Shown here piece after piece: positions 53,028 to 63,600 of a stretch of DNA of 64,000 nt; positions within the stretch are counted from its first letter, which is position 1, and every line of letters starts with the position of its first letter. The translations under genes and the position numbers were made by a program. The DNA lies in assembly GCA_951394045.1 (NCBI GenBank), contig OX595992.1, forward strand, positions 1,550,001-1,614,000, given 5' to 3'. This DNA comes from Nitzschia sp. DOCU1. Its lineage: Eukaryota > Bacillariophyta > Bacillariophyceae > Bacillariales > Bacillariaceae. The notes beneath the pieces are model-generated. The model was not told the origin of the DNA. It saw nothing but the letters and a program-made list of their open reading frames with translations, and did no database searches.

Positions 53028-54059
53028 TTACTGTTCCCGAAAGTGAACGGTTTCCATAAGAGGAACGATTCCATAGACTTCAAATTCCACGATATCAAAG
53101 CTCCCGTCGATTCCTGGGACTAGGGACGGGTTGTCGAAGGTGACGCACGGCCCCGTTGATCCCTTCAGAAAGTTGTCCTGGATCACCAATCCAAAGTTTC
53201 CGCCTCCACCTAGAGCAATGCGCCCAGCATCTGTATCACATAGCTGGCAGTAGTCATTGGCACCGACCCACTTGTAAAACGTAAGCTTACCATGGGTTTT
53301 CTCAGGAAAATCCGAGAAAAGAAATGAGGCCCCAGTCCCGTAGTAGGAGCACTTGTCAGAGCCTGCTCGAAACTTCCACGGTTCCGAGGCGAATCCACCC
53401 AACACCCTTCCTTTCGATGTCCTTACAACAAGAAGCGTGTGGCGAAAGGACTGGCACCGATCGAGCATTGTTGACACGCAATCACCATGCATGTTTATTG
53501 AAAACAAACGCTTCCATGTAGTATACATCTGAAGATTTGATGGCAAGGCCTCATCTACCACCTGTTGTAGCATGTCCCTGGACAAGATTGGAGGAGCATA
53601 GGAAAATTCTGATGGATCTTCCGGTAGTTCTAGTTGCACAGGAATGTCACAAGTGCCAACGTCTTCCTCTTCTTCGATTGCTTCACAGACAGATGAGTCG
53701 ATGCTCTGGAAGCTGGATATTGACTGCCGCCGATCTCCCAGAAAGACATCCCTTGGAGACGATTCTGAAGCATCGTCTCCCTTGAGTGCAAAATGATCGC
53801 CAAAGTTGGACCGTAACGGGAGCAACTCGTCATTGATAGGCGAGAAGAGCGCTAGTCCAAAGTCGTTCAAGCCCAAAACCTCCCGTAAACAACGCTCGCT
53901 CCCACTGCTACTAATTACTGCTGCAGCAGTAGCCATGTCATCGCGATCCTCAGAGGAATCGCCAATCTGTGGTGATGAGCGGGTTGTCGAGTCTATTTCC
54001 GTCATGGTTGCATCAACATGCAATGGCGACGAACGTCGTTGCGGCTTTATGCTGGTCAT
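53028..54059 (-). CDS. TLDc-domain protein (OXR1/NCOA7-like)
   Basis: Intronless, 343 residues. The N-terminal 170 residues are Ser/Asp-rich and probably unstructured. The TLDc domain covers about residues 185-340: WKRLFSINMHGDCVSTM, LLVVRTSKGRVLGGFAS, YYGTGASFLFSDF, FYKWVGANDYCQLCD, IALGGGGNFGLVIQDNFLKG, CVTFDNPSLV and FDIVEFEVYGI. TLDc proteins protect against oxidative stress and bind the V-ATPase in animals; catalytic activity is not known. No LysM domain, so it is a short form. Confidence 0.92.
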   Translation of the reverse strand: MTSIKPQRRSSPLHVDATMTEIDSTTRSSPQIGDSSEDRDDMATAAAVISSSGSERCLREVLGLNDFGLALFSPINDELLPLRSNFGDHFALKGDDASESSPRDVFLGDRRQSISSFQSIDSSVCEAIEEEEDVGTCDIPVQLELPEDPSEFSYAPPILSRDMLQQVVDEALPSNLQMYTTWKRLFSINMHGDCVSTMLDRCQSFRHTLLVVRTSKGRVLGGFASEPWKFRAGSDKCSYYGTGASFLFSDFPEKTHGKLTFYKWVGANDYCQLCDTDAGRIALGGGGNFGLVIQDNFLKGSTGPCVTFDNPSLVPGIDGSFDIVEFEVYGIVPLMETVHFREQ

Positions 54060-54828
54060 ATTGTACTTGTCACGTGCAATGACAAAGAACGGATTATGAA
54101 AGCAATCAGTTTCGACACTATCAAGAGAAATCTGATTGAAAAGTCAATAATACTAGAACGTCTCTTTGTCGTCGGCACTTTCGTGAGGCCTTTTCTCGTT
54201 CTCTATTATTATCAACCCTACCTGCACAAAGAAGAGATGCAGGGGGGTTGGGAACCGGAATAGAGTGATGTGTTTTGCCAGACAAGCAACCAATGAACGG
54301 AAGGCATGGTCGGATCGATGACGACCTCTGTGGTCGCCGACGACGATGAGAGAAACCGACCGTTGCTTTCCCGCCAACCGCAAGCGCGCCCGTTGGAACC
54401 ACAAAATTTATTCGTCATCGCGGTGGCGGGATGGTGGCCACGCATTCTCGAACCTTCCACCGACACCGACCGTTGAAATAACGGAAAACCGATAGTGATC
54501 CAATAAGTCAGTCGTCGACCCAGCTCGCTAACTGATTCTGATTGATTCATTCGATTCCGTAACTTCTGAGGGGAGAAAATCTTTGGGGAGATCGCGAAGA
54601 GAGATCCTCCTTTCGCCATCATCTCATCCATTCCCATCAGTCGCCGCTTCATCATTCCCAGGGTTGCAGGCGAGGCAAAGGCATCATTGCTTGAAAGGAT
54701 ACCACCGCTTCTTCTGTAGGCCTCTCAATAGTTATACGTGTTGGGTGTTTCTTAGCAGAGGAAATAAAACCAAAGATAATTTTGTTGGTGCTGAAACTAC
54801 TACCCACTACAAGAATCTTGTATCCATC
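54060..54828. promoter_or_regulatory. Divergent promoter region, TLDc / citrate carrier
   Basis: 769 bp. The plus frame 54583-54828 is in frame with the carrier but lacks an ATG and is probably its leader. No element recognised. Confidence 0.45.
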
Positions 54829-56043
54829 ATGCCTCAAAAAGCAAAGAATCCGCTTACTGCAATGGCGGCCGGATGCATCGCAGGTGGTGTGGAAGCGACA
54901 TGTGTCTGGCCCATGGAATATATCAAGGTCAGTGGGAGAATTTTGCCAGAAAAGGTAGAGGAATTTTCTTCCAAAATTTCAGTTCCTCACCTTTTTCGTT
55001 TTTAACTCGCGGGGTGACAATGACAGACGCAACTTCAATTGCAATCCAAAGCCAAAGGTGCTAAATTGCCTTATACTGGCATGATATCGGGATTATCATA
55101 TACAGTTAGAACTACTGGATTTTTCTCTTTGTATCGTGGTTTGGCTCCTACGCTGATCGGCAGTGTTCCCAAGGCTGGTATCCGATTTGGCTTAAACTCC
55201 GTCATCAAGGATGCCTTGCGAGACAAAAATGGAAATTTGACACCGGCGAAGAATTTCATGGCTGGGCTAGGGGCTGGGGTTGCCGAGGCGTAAGTTATTC
55301 GCACATTGAAACTGCCGCGAAGCCACGATGCTGGATCCTAACCTTGTCCACATATTTCCCGCTGTTGTACAGGATAGCGATTGTTGCACCAGTCGAGACG
55401 GTGAAGACAAAGGTAATTGAACTAAACCAGCCATTTGTGGAGGGACTCAAGCACATTATCCGAACCGAGGGTATCGGTGGAGTCTATCAAGGGGTGAGTA
55501 CTTGTGTTTATCTTGCATCTTGGATCGTGGCCGAAATTTCGAATCCTTATGAATTGATTTTCGAAACAATGTGTAGGCTGCGGCGACTGCCTTGAAGCAA
55601 GGAACCAATCAAGGATTCCGCTTCATGTGGTTCAATGAATATAGGCGAATTGTCACGAAGGATGGACAAGAGCCTCTTTCGCCGCTTGGCAGTTTTCTGG
55701 GTGGCATGAGTGCGGGCTGCTTTTCGGTAAGTTCGACTCACTCGTCTAGCTCCACCGTCATGGCTTCCACAGGAAAACCTTCTCACAATTTTGTGTATCA
55801 TAGACTGTTTGCAATAACCCGGTTGATGTGGTGAAGACTCGCATGCAAGGAACGAAAGCTTCCAAGTACGCTGGAACTTTTGATTGTTTTAGACAGATTC
55901 TTGTATCGGAGGGAATCAGCGCCTTTTACGCTGGGGTTGTCCCGCGCCTGGCTCGTGTTGTTCCCGGACAGGGTATCATTTTCATGAGCTTTGAAACCAT
56001 TCAATCTACTCTTGAAAGCAACTTTGAAATTTTTAAATCGTAA
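54829..56043 (+). CDS. Mitochondrial tricarboxylate (citrate) carrier, SLC25A1-like
   Basis: Five exons (54829-54927, 55027-55289, 55373-55493, 55577-55726, 55804-56043; introns 99, 83, 83, 77 nt) encode 290 residues, the normal carrier size and the most intron-rich gene in the window. Three carrier repeats have PxExxKTQ-type motifs (PMEYIKTQLQLQSK; PVETVKTKVI; PVDVVKTRMQG). Strong similarity to citrate carriers: GSVPKAGIRFGL, GLGAGVAEA and LKQGTNQGFRF. It exchanges citrate or other tri-/dicarboxylates across the inner mitochondrial membrane, feeding cytosolic acetyl-CoA for lipid synthesis, a key route in oil-storing diatoms (family knowledge plus inference). Confidence 0.93.
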
Positions 56044-56298
56044 ACCAGTGCAAGTGTAGATATAATATGTAATGAGTCTATAGTTTAGTTGATGTGTATG
56101 TCTACGGTCCAAATGTGGGCGTATTCTTTTCACTGTGTATCTTGTAGAGTGCTGTACTCAAATGTATCTCGTGTAAATGTATGATAGTTTCCCGATGTGA
56201 CTTCTATTGTTGTTTTCAATCCCTTGGCTGGAGACGCCCAACCGGTGAGACGCGTTGTCCAAACCATGTAGGTGTGTTGGCTGCAAGCATTGATGAAT

Positions 56299-57494
56299 TT
56301 ATCTGGAATCATCCGACTTTGTGGCCGCCGCTTGGCGCTTCAGCTCACGACGCCTTTCGACACGGCGCTGCAACTCTCCCTCCTTGCCGAGCTTGGGGAC
56401 CCACTCTCCATTCACATGAATGAAGTAGCGGAAGAATTCAGGGTTCCAACGTCTGAACTGACGTACAATGGACGCCTTCTTAATGTTATCCCGCCTCTTT
56501 GGAAGGGTCTGGTTGGACACTTCAGATCCATACTCTTGCATGATACGGATCATGTCGCTGATGATTGGAAGCAAAGAATGTCGACGTTAGTGTTCAGCCT
56601 TGAAAATATCAGGATCGCTCATATGCGAACAGCTACTTACTCGATAGGAATGTGTGAAATCTTGCCCGTTGGCAACTGTCTCAGTTCACTGATCTGTGTC
56701 TCAAGCTGGTTGACCCGTTGCTGGAGCGAAGAAATGACCGCATCCTTGTCAAGAAGTTGATCACGCATGTGGTAATTTTCACGCACTAGCGCTTGATAGG
56801 ATAGCCGGTTGGAGGCAGCAACATTGTCCTCTCCATCTTCGCTCACTGATGGCGCCGGTGAGTAAAAGTTAGATGGTCTCCCAGAGGGATCAGCAGCATG
56901 ATGATGGTGGCTACCGGCCGATATGGATCGACGATCTTCATAAGGACTGCGAAAAGGGTGAGGAGCTACGTTCTCCTTCACAGGGTAGGTTGATTGAGCC
57001 CGACTCGAAGGGTGAGGAGCTATCGGGGCCAAGTTTCCCGGTGCACGATGTTCCGGGAAGGAACGATCCATTGGTGGCGCCCCGTGCATGTAACCAGAGT
57101 GAGAGGCAAGGGGTGGGAATGGCGGATACTGAGATCCCTCTGGGTTCCTGAATGAACTACGGTGTGGATGATACTCCTGCTGATGACGGTGAATCCGATT
57201 GTTCGATTCCTCGCGATAGGAGTCCGGCGGAGAGTCACGGCTTGCTTCGGCCACTACATGAGGGCTGGGAGTTTCACATCGTTGGCTTTGATTGCTGACC
57301 AAATACCTTGGACTCACAGAAGGCGCGATCGACACTGGCGTTTTCGGATGTTCATACCGAGAAAATGCCCCCAAATCGCTTCTCGATCCGCGGCTACCAC
57401 CAACGGTATCTTTCCTGTCTAAAACTTTCTTGAGCATCGCAGTATTCGAGAGCAGTTCTAGTCTCTCGGCTGCCAGTATATCCATTTCTACCAT
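56299..57494 (-). CDS. Coiled-coil protein with conserved basic C-terminal helix, unknown
   Basis: Two exons (57494-56641, 56557-56299; intron 83 nt) encode 370 residues from ATG 57494. N-terminal short coil (ILAAERLELLSNTAMLKKVL), long low-complexity Ser/Pro/His region, then a heptad-rich coil with alternating Leu (MRDQLLDKDAVISSLQQRV ... LETQISELRQL) that could dimerise. The second exon adds a compact Trp/Phe/Arg motif RQFRRWNPEFFRYFIHVNGE and a Lys/Arg-rich helix. No DNA-binding basic region precedes the heptads, so it is not a classic bZIP. The C-terminal aromatic motif may be a domain on its own; I do not recognise it. Confidence 0.75.
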
Positions 57495-58251
57495 GGTTGA
57501 TTTGCTCAATCAAGATAATGATGGACGAAGCTTGAAGGCGGTGAAGCTAAAGGCGGAGAGGACGCACCCATCCATCCAGGGCCACATACACCCAGAAGAG
57601 GGATGATGATTTGATTCTCGTCCCAATCGCCATTGGAGAATATTTTTCTCGCATGCCTAAATTGCGGAATTGGTACGATCCTGCGCTGTGATGTCGAAGA
57701 TGGACGTGTGTGTGCGAATTATTTGCCGCATGATCACTTAGCGAGGAGTCGGAATCAAATTGGCATTATAGCCCTGACTACCGTTAAGACGTTATAATAT
57801 AAACGGAATTGAATAGTATATGGACAAATTGTCACTTAGAGAAATAGTCGGAGTGCGCGAATGAAATGCCGAGGGCACTGTTAAACGCCGACGTCAATCC
57901 TTGCACAAGAAGAGCCGTCATCCCGAAATCCACCCATCTCTTTTGGCGCGAAAAAATTAGAGCCGTTAAACCTTCTGGGTGGCCAGCGAACTCCAATCTG
58001 AACTTTCGAAAATCCCCCCTTCCCCCTTTTCCATCATCATGCGATGCCGGTCGACTGATTCGAGTGTTTTTCCCGTCGTCGTACGTTGTCACGCGGTGTT
58101 GTGACCATAACAAGGATCGGATGGAATGTTGTTGTTTTGATTTATTCAATCAATACATTGCGAATACAATTCTCTGAATGCCCTTGACGTTCTCGAGACT
58201 ACGAGTACTTGTTAGAAAGAGTTGAATTGGGAACCCGGCAAGCCAAAGGTC
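57495..58251. promoter_or_regulatory. Divergent promoter region, coiled-coil protein / WBP4
   Basis: 757 bp. Frames 57832-58149 (minus) and 57866-58177 (plus) overlap on opposite strands and have no recognisable product. AT-rich core near 57780-57815. Confidence 0.45.
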
Positions 58252-59514
58252 ATGTCTTCTAATCGCCAACGGCGAGAGCACTGGAGAAATGCTGAGCGGC
58301 ATTACTGCGCCGTCTGCAACGCGTGGATGGGGTCTGATCGGCAGTCCATCATGTTACACGAAAACGGAAAGAAGCACATGGAGAATCAAGAAAAGGCCAT
58401 GCAGCAAAAGCGAAAGGAAAAGATGCAAGAAGAGCAGAGTCAGAAGGCCTTGATGGCATCGCTGCAAAAGATGGAAGCAGCTGCTTTGCAATCTCATCTG
58501 CAGCAGGACGCGCTTGTGTCACCATCCGTTCTGGGACCAGCAACAATATCTTCAATGAATCCACCGCTGCAGCAGTATTCTCAAGCCCCCACTAGTCAGC
58601 CATCACTAACATCACCTCAAACTTTGTCAAAATCTACCGCCAAGGAAGAAAAGGAAAAGTGGCAAAAGCGACGGAAACTTCGAGAAGGAGACGCCGAAAA
58701 GGGCGAGGCCGAAGAGGGTCAGGGAAGAGGAAAGCGACGAAAAATCGAGCCCGGAGAAGGGCACTACGAATACGATGGCAAGATATACCTGGAAGGATCC
58801 GTCTTCTGGGAACTTTTGGAAGAGGACATGCCGGTTCAAATTTGGTCAGGCCCTATCCTTGCAAGCCTTGAAGAAAAGAAGCTGCCCGAGCGTGACATGT
58901 ACTGGAAAAATGCTCTCATCGTAGCTGTTCGTCAAGAAAAGGTCCATGTCGCATATTTGGTGTCTCGTGAAGATACGGAAGAAACGGTGGCGAAAAATGT
59001 CCCAGTGGACAGGATTCGGATAATCTTGGGTGCGGACAAGTCGATTCCAGAAACATTGGAGGAGGCTCGATTGATGGCAATGGGTGGAGAAGAAATCAAG
59101 TTGGAACCACCAATTACTTCTGAAGTTGACGAGGCAACTGGACTTACGGGTTGGTCCACAGTTACGATCAAACGCACGACGGTCCGGCAGGAAGTGAAGG
59201 AAGAACGGGAAAGGCTTCGGGAGAATCGAAAGCAGGCTATCGCAGACAAGGAAGTTAAGGAAAAAGAAGCAGAGGCTCGTAAGATGGAGGAAGCCAAGGT
59301 AGCAAACGCAGACGATTCTGCGCTCGGAGCCTACGACGTTTGGGGCAAAGGTGGTTACAAGGGCGTGGATATTAGCAACACTGGGGATAGTAACCTTACT
59401 GTTGCGGACACGGCAAAAAGCCTGTCAGCTGGAAAGCAATCAGTCGGGTTCAAAAAAAAGAAAAATTCAGTGACGAATCGTAGTCAGCGGACAACGTCTG
59501 CCGACGACGACTAG
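58252..59514 (+). CDS. WBP4/FBP21-like pre-mRNA splicing factor
   Basis: Intronless, 420 residues. N-terminal matrin/U1-C-type zinc finger with C19, C22, H36 and H42 (CX2C X13 H X5 H), preceded by REHWRNAERHY and followed by a long basic coiled coil ending in KMEAAALQSHL, as in WBP4. The middle is variable; the C-terminus has ALGAYDVWGKGGYKGVDI and a basic FKKKKN ending, again WBP4-like. No WW domains are visible, unlike animal WBP4, which has two. The protein probably joins the spliceosomal B complex (family knowledge). Absence of WW domains is a real difference. Confidence 0.82.
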   Translation: MSSNRQRREHWRNAERHYCAVCNAWMGSDRQSIMLHENGKKHMENQEKAMQQKRKEKMQEEQSQKALMASLQKMEAAALQSHLQQDALVSPSVLGPATISSMNPPLQQYSQAPTSQPSLTSPQTLSKSTAKEEKEKWQKRRKLREGDAEKGEAEEGQGRGKRRKIEPGEGHYEYDGKIYLEGSVFWELLEEDMPVQIWSGPILASLEEKKLPERDMYWKNALIVAVRQEKVHVAYLVSREDTEETVAKNVPVDRIRIILGADKSIPETLEEARLMAMGGEEIKLEPPITSEVDEATGLTGWSTVTIKRTTVRQEVKEERERLRENRKQAIADKEVKEKEAEARKMEEAKVANADDSALGAYDVWGKGGYKGVDISNTGDSNLTVADTAKSLSAGKQSVGFKKKKNSVTNRSQRTTSADDD

Positions 59515-59961
59515 GTTGATAACCGCCTACTTGACAACAATTTGCAGTCGCGAGAAAAATCAGGAGATTTCACCGAACTTTACTTCTCTTCGCTAGACAC
59601 AACCCTATCTAATAGCCGTGGAAGCATCTCCATTTCCTGTAGATGGTTTGGGCAAAGTATGGGTGGATGAAACGGTCTAGCTACACGAAAGTAATCGGCT
59701 TGCAAATACACCACCTATATTCTTTATCCTATCTATATCTGATCACTGTCGTTGACTACTACGACTACTTCGTCCTAGCGTACGCCGGACATACCATTTC
59801 CCTCCGAGCCATTCGAAACGCACTCTTGTCGTCGATGCTTCTCAAGATTTCTTTTCTTCTTTGGTTTCGATACCGTACAGGGCACTATTTCATGCCTTCA
59901 GCAGCTTTTCGGCACTTTGAGTTCCCAAGTCATCGACGTTTGGATTATAGCTACCGACGCA
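59515..59961. other. Spacer WBP4 / TSR2
   Basis: 447 bp. The frame 59643-60050 overlaps TSR2 exon 1 in another frame and is not supported. Nothing else seen. Confidence 0.45.
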
Positions 59962-60721
59962 ATGGAAGAATTCCGGGCAGGTGTGACGGCTTGCCTCCGC
60001 TCCTGGTCGGCCCTTCGAACAGCAGTCGAGTCGGGTTGGGGCGGCGGTGAGCGAGAGTCCCAGGTCAAGGCAGACACCTTACGCACGAACATATTCGATA
60101 TCATGAACGGTTCACAGTGCCCCCTTCCAAACTTTGATGTGCAAGATCTAGCAGGTGCGTGGCTTCTATGATTTCTTCCTCCGCAATCGGTAAAACGTCA
60201 ATCCCATGCTCATTTCACATTCTCGGGTTCGTTCATTTTTGCATCGTACTTTGCAAACACCAGACAACTTGGCAATTTACTTGGAAGAAGAATTCTCTGT
60301 GACCCTAGAAGATGGTTCTGAAGTGCAAGTAGCTGAAGATATATTCAAAATGTATGAAAATTGCGCCAAAGGGGATACAACTATGGCAAGGCAGATGGTC
60401 GCACAGGCCGAAAGTGCAGTCGCGTTTAGTTCGCAGTTTCCGGTACAAATGCAGACGACTGAGCACGACGATGATGACGACGACGACATGACAGATGACC
60501 AGAATGCCCCTTTGCAAGGTCAGCCCACCATAGATTCAGCTCCGATGGCGATTCCGCATGATTACAATTCTAAACCCCTATTTGGGGAGGCTCCGAAGGT
60601 GCACATCCCTACGACACCAGTTCGTCAGCTCGGCGAGACGGTGGAACCCGTCCAAGAATCAGTTGAAATGGACGAGGACGGGTTTGCTCCAGTCAAGCCA
60701 AAAGGAAGACGGAAGCAATAG
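59962..60721 (+). CDS. TSR2: TSR2-like pre-rRNA processing protein (eS26 escort)
   Basis: Two exons (59962-60154, 60264-60721; intron 109 nt) encode 216 residues. Start chosen at MEEFRAGVTACLRSW, the typical TSR2 beginning. Conserved parts: W-S-A-L-R-T-A-V-E-S-G-W-G-G, then after the join DNLAIYLEEEFSVTLEDGSE and the helix IFKMYENCAKGD. An acidic run (DDDDDDD) and a linker end in a basic GFAPVKPKGRRKQ tail; the final V-x-x-D-G-F/W-x-x-V motif is common in TSR2. It escorts ribosomal protein eS26 to the nucleus for 40S assembly. The intron restores the ...LADNLAIYL join and removes a stop-containing frame. Confidence 0.9.
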
Positions 60722-60807
60722 GAGTTCCCTCTTGCCTATGTAACAGCATGTAGCAAAGAATAGCTTTTTATTTTTCTTGCTGACTTTGTTTGCCGCAAAA
60801 GATTCAA

Positions 60808-62703
60808 TCATTGCGCTCCATAGTCAAACAATGTATCCTGCCGGACCAGCATTTCAAGACCGCCCATGCGATCGCGGTCATCGACCTGTTTATGTGTAGT
60901 TGTTGTCTCCAAGTAACCCGACTCAGTTATTTCTATGGTCGGGTCGATTGGTGTTCGCGGCCTCCTTGCTGGAGAGTGGAAGTGAGGTCTGCGAGGATCA
61001 TCAATCCCATGCATAATATTGAAATCCCGAATCACCAAAGGGAAGACATACCGCTTCTCGAAGTTGGTGATAGCGTTGGAGACTAACGGCTCCTTTAAAC
61101 TCTCTTGCATATACTCTTCCTCGTCTACTCCCACATTGATTCGAAGACAGCTCAGGGCTAACTCCGTTGTCCCACCGAGGAAAAATACAGTTATCAGCAC
61201 CAGCGCCATCGTTGTCATGATAAAATCTAATTTGTATTCGCTTTCGTCAGGGAATGATCTTGAACAAGCGTATGAAACAGCGCCCCTGAGCCCGCTATAC
61301 CACACCATGGCACAAGTGTTGGCTCGGATTTTTAAATCCTTCCTTGTCAGCGGGGTCGCTGTCACTTCCGACGCGTCAGAGAACGATGTCGCATACAATA
61401 TTGCTGGATTAACGTTGGGTGGAAGGTCGGAATCGGTAGGCGAAACTGTGTCATTTCTGAAGTTTCCCAAGAATGGCTCCTCCTTCTTCGACTTTTTGGC
61501 AGCTGGGGAAAATGCTCGTCGAAACTCGAGAATCTGATCTTCGACGCCATCTTCCGAATAAAGATCAGGGAAATCTCGCAACAGGCACTGATTGAAGAGA
61601 AAGGAAAGAGGCAAGATATTCAGCGCTCTTGCCGCAAGTGTTGCAACCAGGGACCATCCAATAAAAGCCCAGTTCCAGTGACCGATGAGACCGAAGACGC
61701 TTAGTCCAAGTTCCAGGAAGATACTCGTTTCGGCTAAGTGAGCGAGTAGACGGAAGAGCATATCCGCATTTACTTTTGTGATGCTCGATAAGTTCGGCAC
61801 AACGTAGCGGTTCGCAGCTACGCCCGTGAAAAGGATGGTGACGATACCAGATAGCTTTAAACATTCAGCCAACAAGAACGGAATGTACACCAAAATCAGA
61901 TACAGCGAAATCTCAAGCAATCGGTTCTGCCTCATATCAAGCTGCTTGAACATAAATGCGGTGATCAGGCCACACATTCCTCCCAAGAACAAAGATCCGA
62001 CCGAGTTGAGGAATAGATCGAGGAAAAATTCTGCAAGACCTCGTACGATCGCGCCTGCGTCGTTGTCCTTTGCAACAAACCTCGAAAAGGAGTCGAACAA
62101 CACAATCGCGAGAGCATCGTTCAAAGCAGATTCTCCAAAAACAAGATAAAATAGCTGTGGGTCAACTTTCTTTGCTTGAAATACTGCTAGAGTGCTGATA
62201 GGATCGGTAGATGAAATCAGACTTCCAAAGCAGAAAAGCTCAGTCAGAGAGGGGTTGAAATTTCCCACAAGTCCAAGATCAATGACACCCCTCAGAATTA
62301 AGGCTGTTGATAGAGCACTTATAATGGTTCCGAATACAGCGAATAGACATATGGGTGCAATATGTCGGAAAAATAGAGCGCCGATGCGGAGCCCAGAGTT
62401 GAAGAGAATAGGTGGTAACAGCGCCACAAAAAAGACACTTGGAGAGAAGGACAACAAAGCCTTCAGATCGACATCCGACGCACTGGCGTCGTCGTCATTA
62501 ACCTGTTGTTGTGCAACCCTTTTTCCTGCTAATAGGTGTATGAAAAAGCCGAAAATCATACCCAAACCCAGTACCATCGCGGCCTCTGGCAAAAACGAAG
62601 AAATTAACGGGCGGTCATGCAGCCACTTCTGCAGAATAACTACAGTAGCGAGCAACGCCGCAAAGAATACTAGGAACGCCGATATAGTCTCTTCGTCTCC
62701 CAT
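60808..62703 (-). CDS. Na+/H+ exchanger, NHE/CPA1 family
   Basis: Intronless, 631 residues with about twelve membrane helices and a cytosolic tail of about 100 residues. Diagnostic motifs: LPPILFNSGL, SSTDPISTLAVF, the transport-site segment FGESALNDALAIVLF with the ND pair, and WYSGLRGAVSYA. It exchanges Na+ (or K+) for H+ across the plasma membrane or an endomembrane; the ND pair fits electroneutral 1:1 exchange as in animal NHEs. Helix-helix linker near residue 400 (AAKKSKKEEPFLGN ... VSPTDSDLP) is extended and cytosolic. Tail contains RRPRTPIDP and ends DTLFDYGAQ; regulation unknown. Confidence 0.94.
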   Translation of the reverse strand: MGDEETISAFLVFFAALLATVVILQKWLHDRPLISSFLPEAAMVLGLGMIFGFFIHLLAGKRVAQQQVNDDDASASDVDLKALLSFSPSVFFVALLPPILFNSGLRIGALFFRHIAPICLFAVFGTIISALSTALILRGVIDLGLVGNFNPSLTELFCFGSLISSTDPISTLAVFQAKKVDPQLFYLVFGESALNDALAIVLFDSFSRFVAKDNDAGAIVRGLAEFFLDLFLNSVGSLFLGGMCGLITAFMFKQLDMRQNRLLEISLYLILVYIPFLLAECLKLSGIVTILFTGVAANRYVVPNLSSITKVNADMLFRLLAHLAETSIFLELGLSVFGLIGHWNWAFIGWSLVATLAARALNILPLSFLFNQCLLRDFPDLYSEDGVEDQILEFRRAFSPAAKKSKKEEPFLGNFRNDTVSPTDSDLPPNVNPAILYATSFSDASEVTATPLTRKDLKIRANTCAMVWYSGLRGAVSYACSRSFPDESEYKLDFIMTTMALVLITVFFLGGTTELALSCLRINVGVDEEEYMQESLKEPLVSNAITNFEKRYVFPLVIRDFNIMHGIDDPRRPHFHSPARRPRTPIDPTIEITESGYLETTTTHKQVDDRDRMGGLEMLVRQDTLFDYGAQ

Positions 62704-63600
62704 CTTTGCGACAATATGGATATGAAAAGTTCTTATGGAATATCAACTAAGAGATGGTGCGGCTCATGGGGGGAAATCAACGTGGTCCAATGCGATTAAT
62801 TTCAGCCCATTTTTCGTGGACGTTCGGATACATGTGCATGAAAACAACGTCAAAACCGCGAGACGAAACGGCTGAAATGGATTGGCAGGCGCGTCTCAAC
62901 AGTGACCCGACAGGCGTGCTAGTTCCCTTTTGTTCCTATTTCCCTAAATCATCGATGAATGTAAAAGTAACGCTACCGTTACGCGCGCGTGGCGAAAAAT
63001 TCATCTTGCGCGACTCGACTCGTCTGCTGTGACACCCAACTCGCAAATAGGACTCCCATTGGATTTTCTACATGTGCAAAAGTCTCCGATTTTAGGGTTG
63101 AGACGAGTGGCGCGCTATGCAGTCAGCAACCTATAACCTTTGACGATCAAAAAGGATCGATCTAGTCGTTGAAACTTATTGTTCCCGGCTGCTTCTCCAG
63201 CGGTGAAGGTAGCTTTGAAGATACTAGTAGACAGCTGCACTCCTCTCAGCAACAAGAACCTCCTTTTACCTAGTACTAGTAGATGATGATAAGCAGTAGC
63301 ACGATCGTTTACGCGGTATTCCCATCAATACACAGGAGTGCCGAGGGGACTCAAGTGCTGTCGTTTACTATATGTAACTCTGCCGTCCTACCTTGTGTCT
63401 CTTTGGGTTTATCGTTTCGCCGATACTATGCAGCAATAGTAGGACTAACTCGCTCCGGACGATTGCCCGAGCACTACTAGGCTTTTGTTGTGTAAGGCGA
63501 AGAGGACAGGATGTATTCACGATCCTAGAATCTACAATACAGGCGTGCTTCATGATGCTCCGAATTGTACTAGCTTCCCATATGGTGGCAACTGCGAAGC
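62704..63600. other. Spacer NHE / zinc-finger gene
   Basis: 897 bp, longest gene-free stretch but one. Frames at 62754-63032, 63283-63480 and 63393-63733 have no recognisable content and mutually overlap. CTAGTACTAGTAG-type short repeats near 63222-63285. No RNA gene found. Confidence 0.4.

Noticed and set aside
54583..54828. N-terminal extension of the citrate carrier
   Set aside because: Frame is open but has no ATG before 54829, and carriers of this type start as annotated.
62192..62725. 177-codon plus-strand frame
   Set aside because: Antisense to the Na+/H+ exchanger, which has unambiguous motifs.
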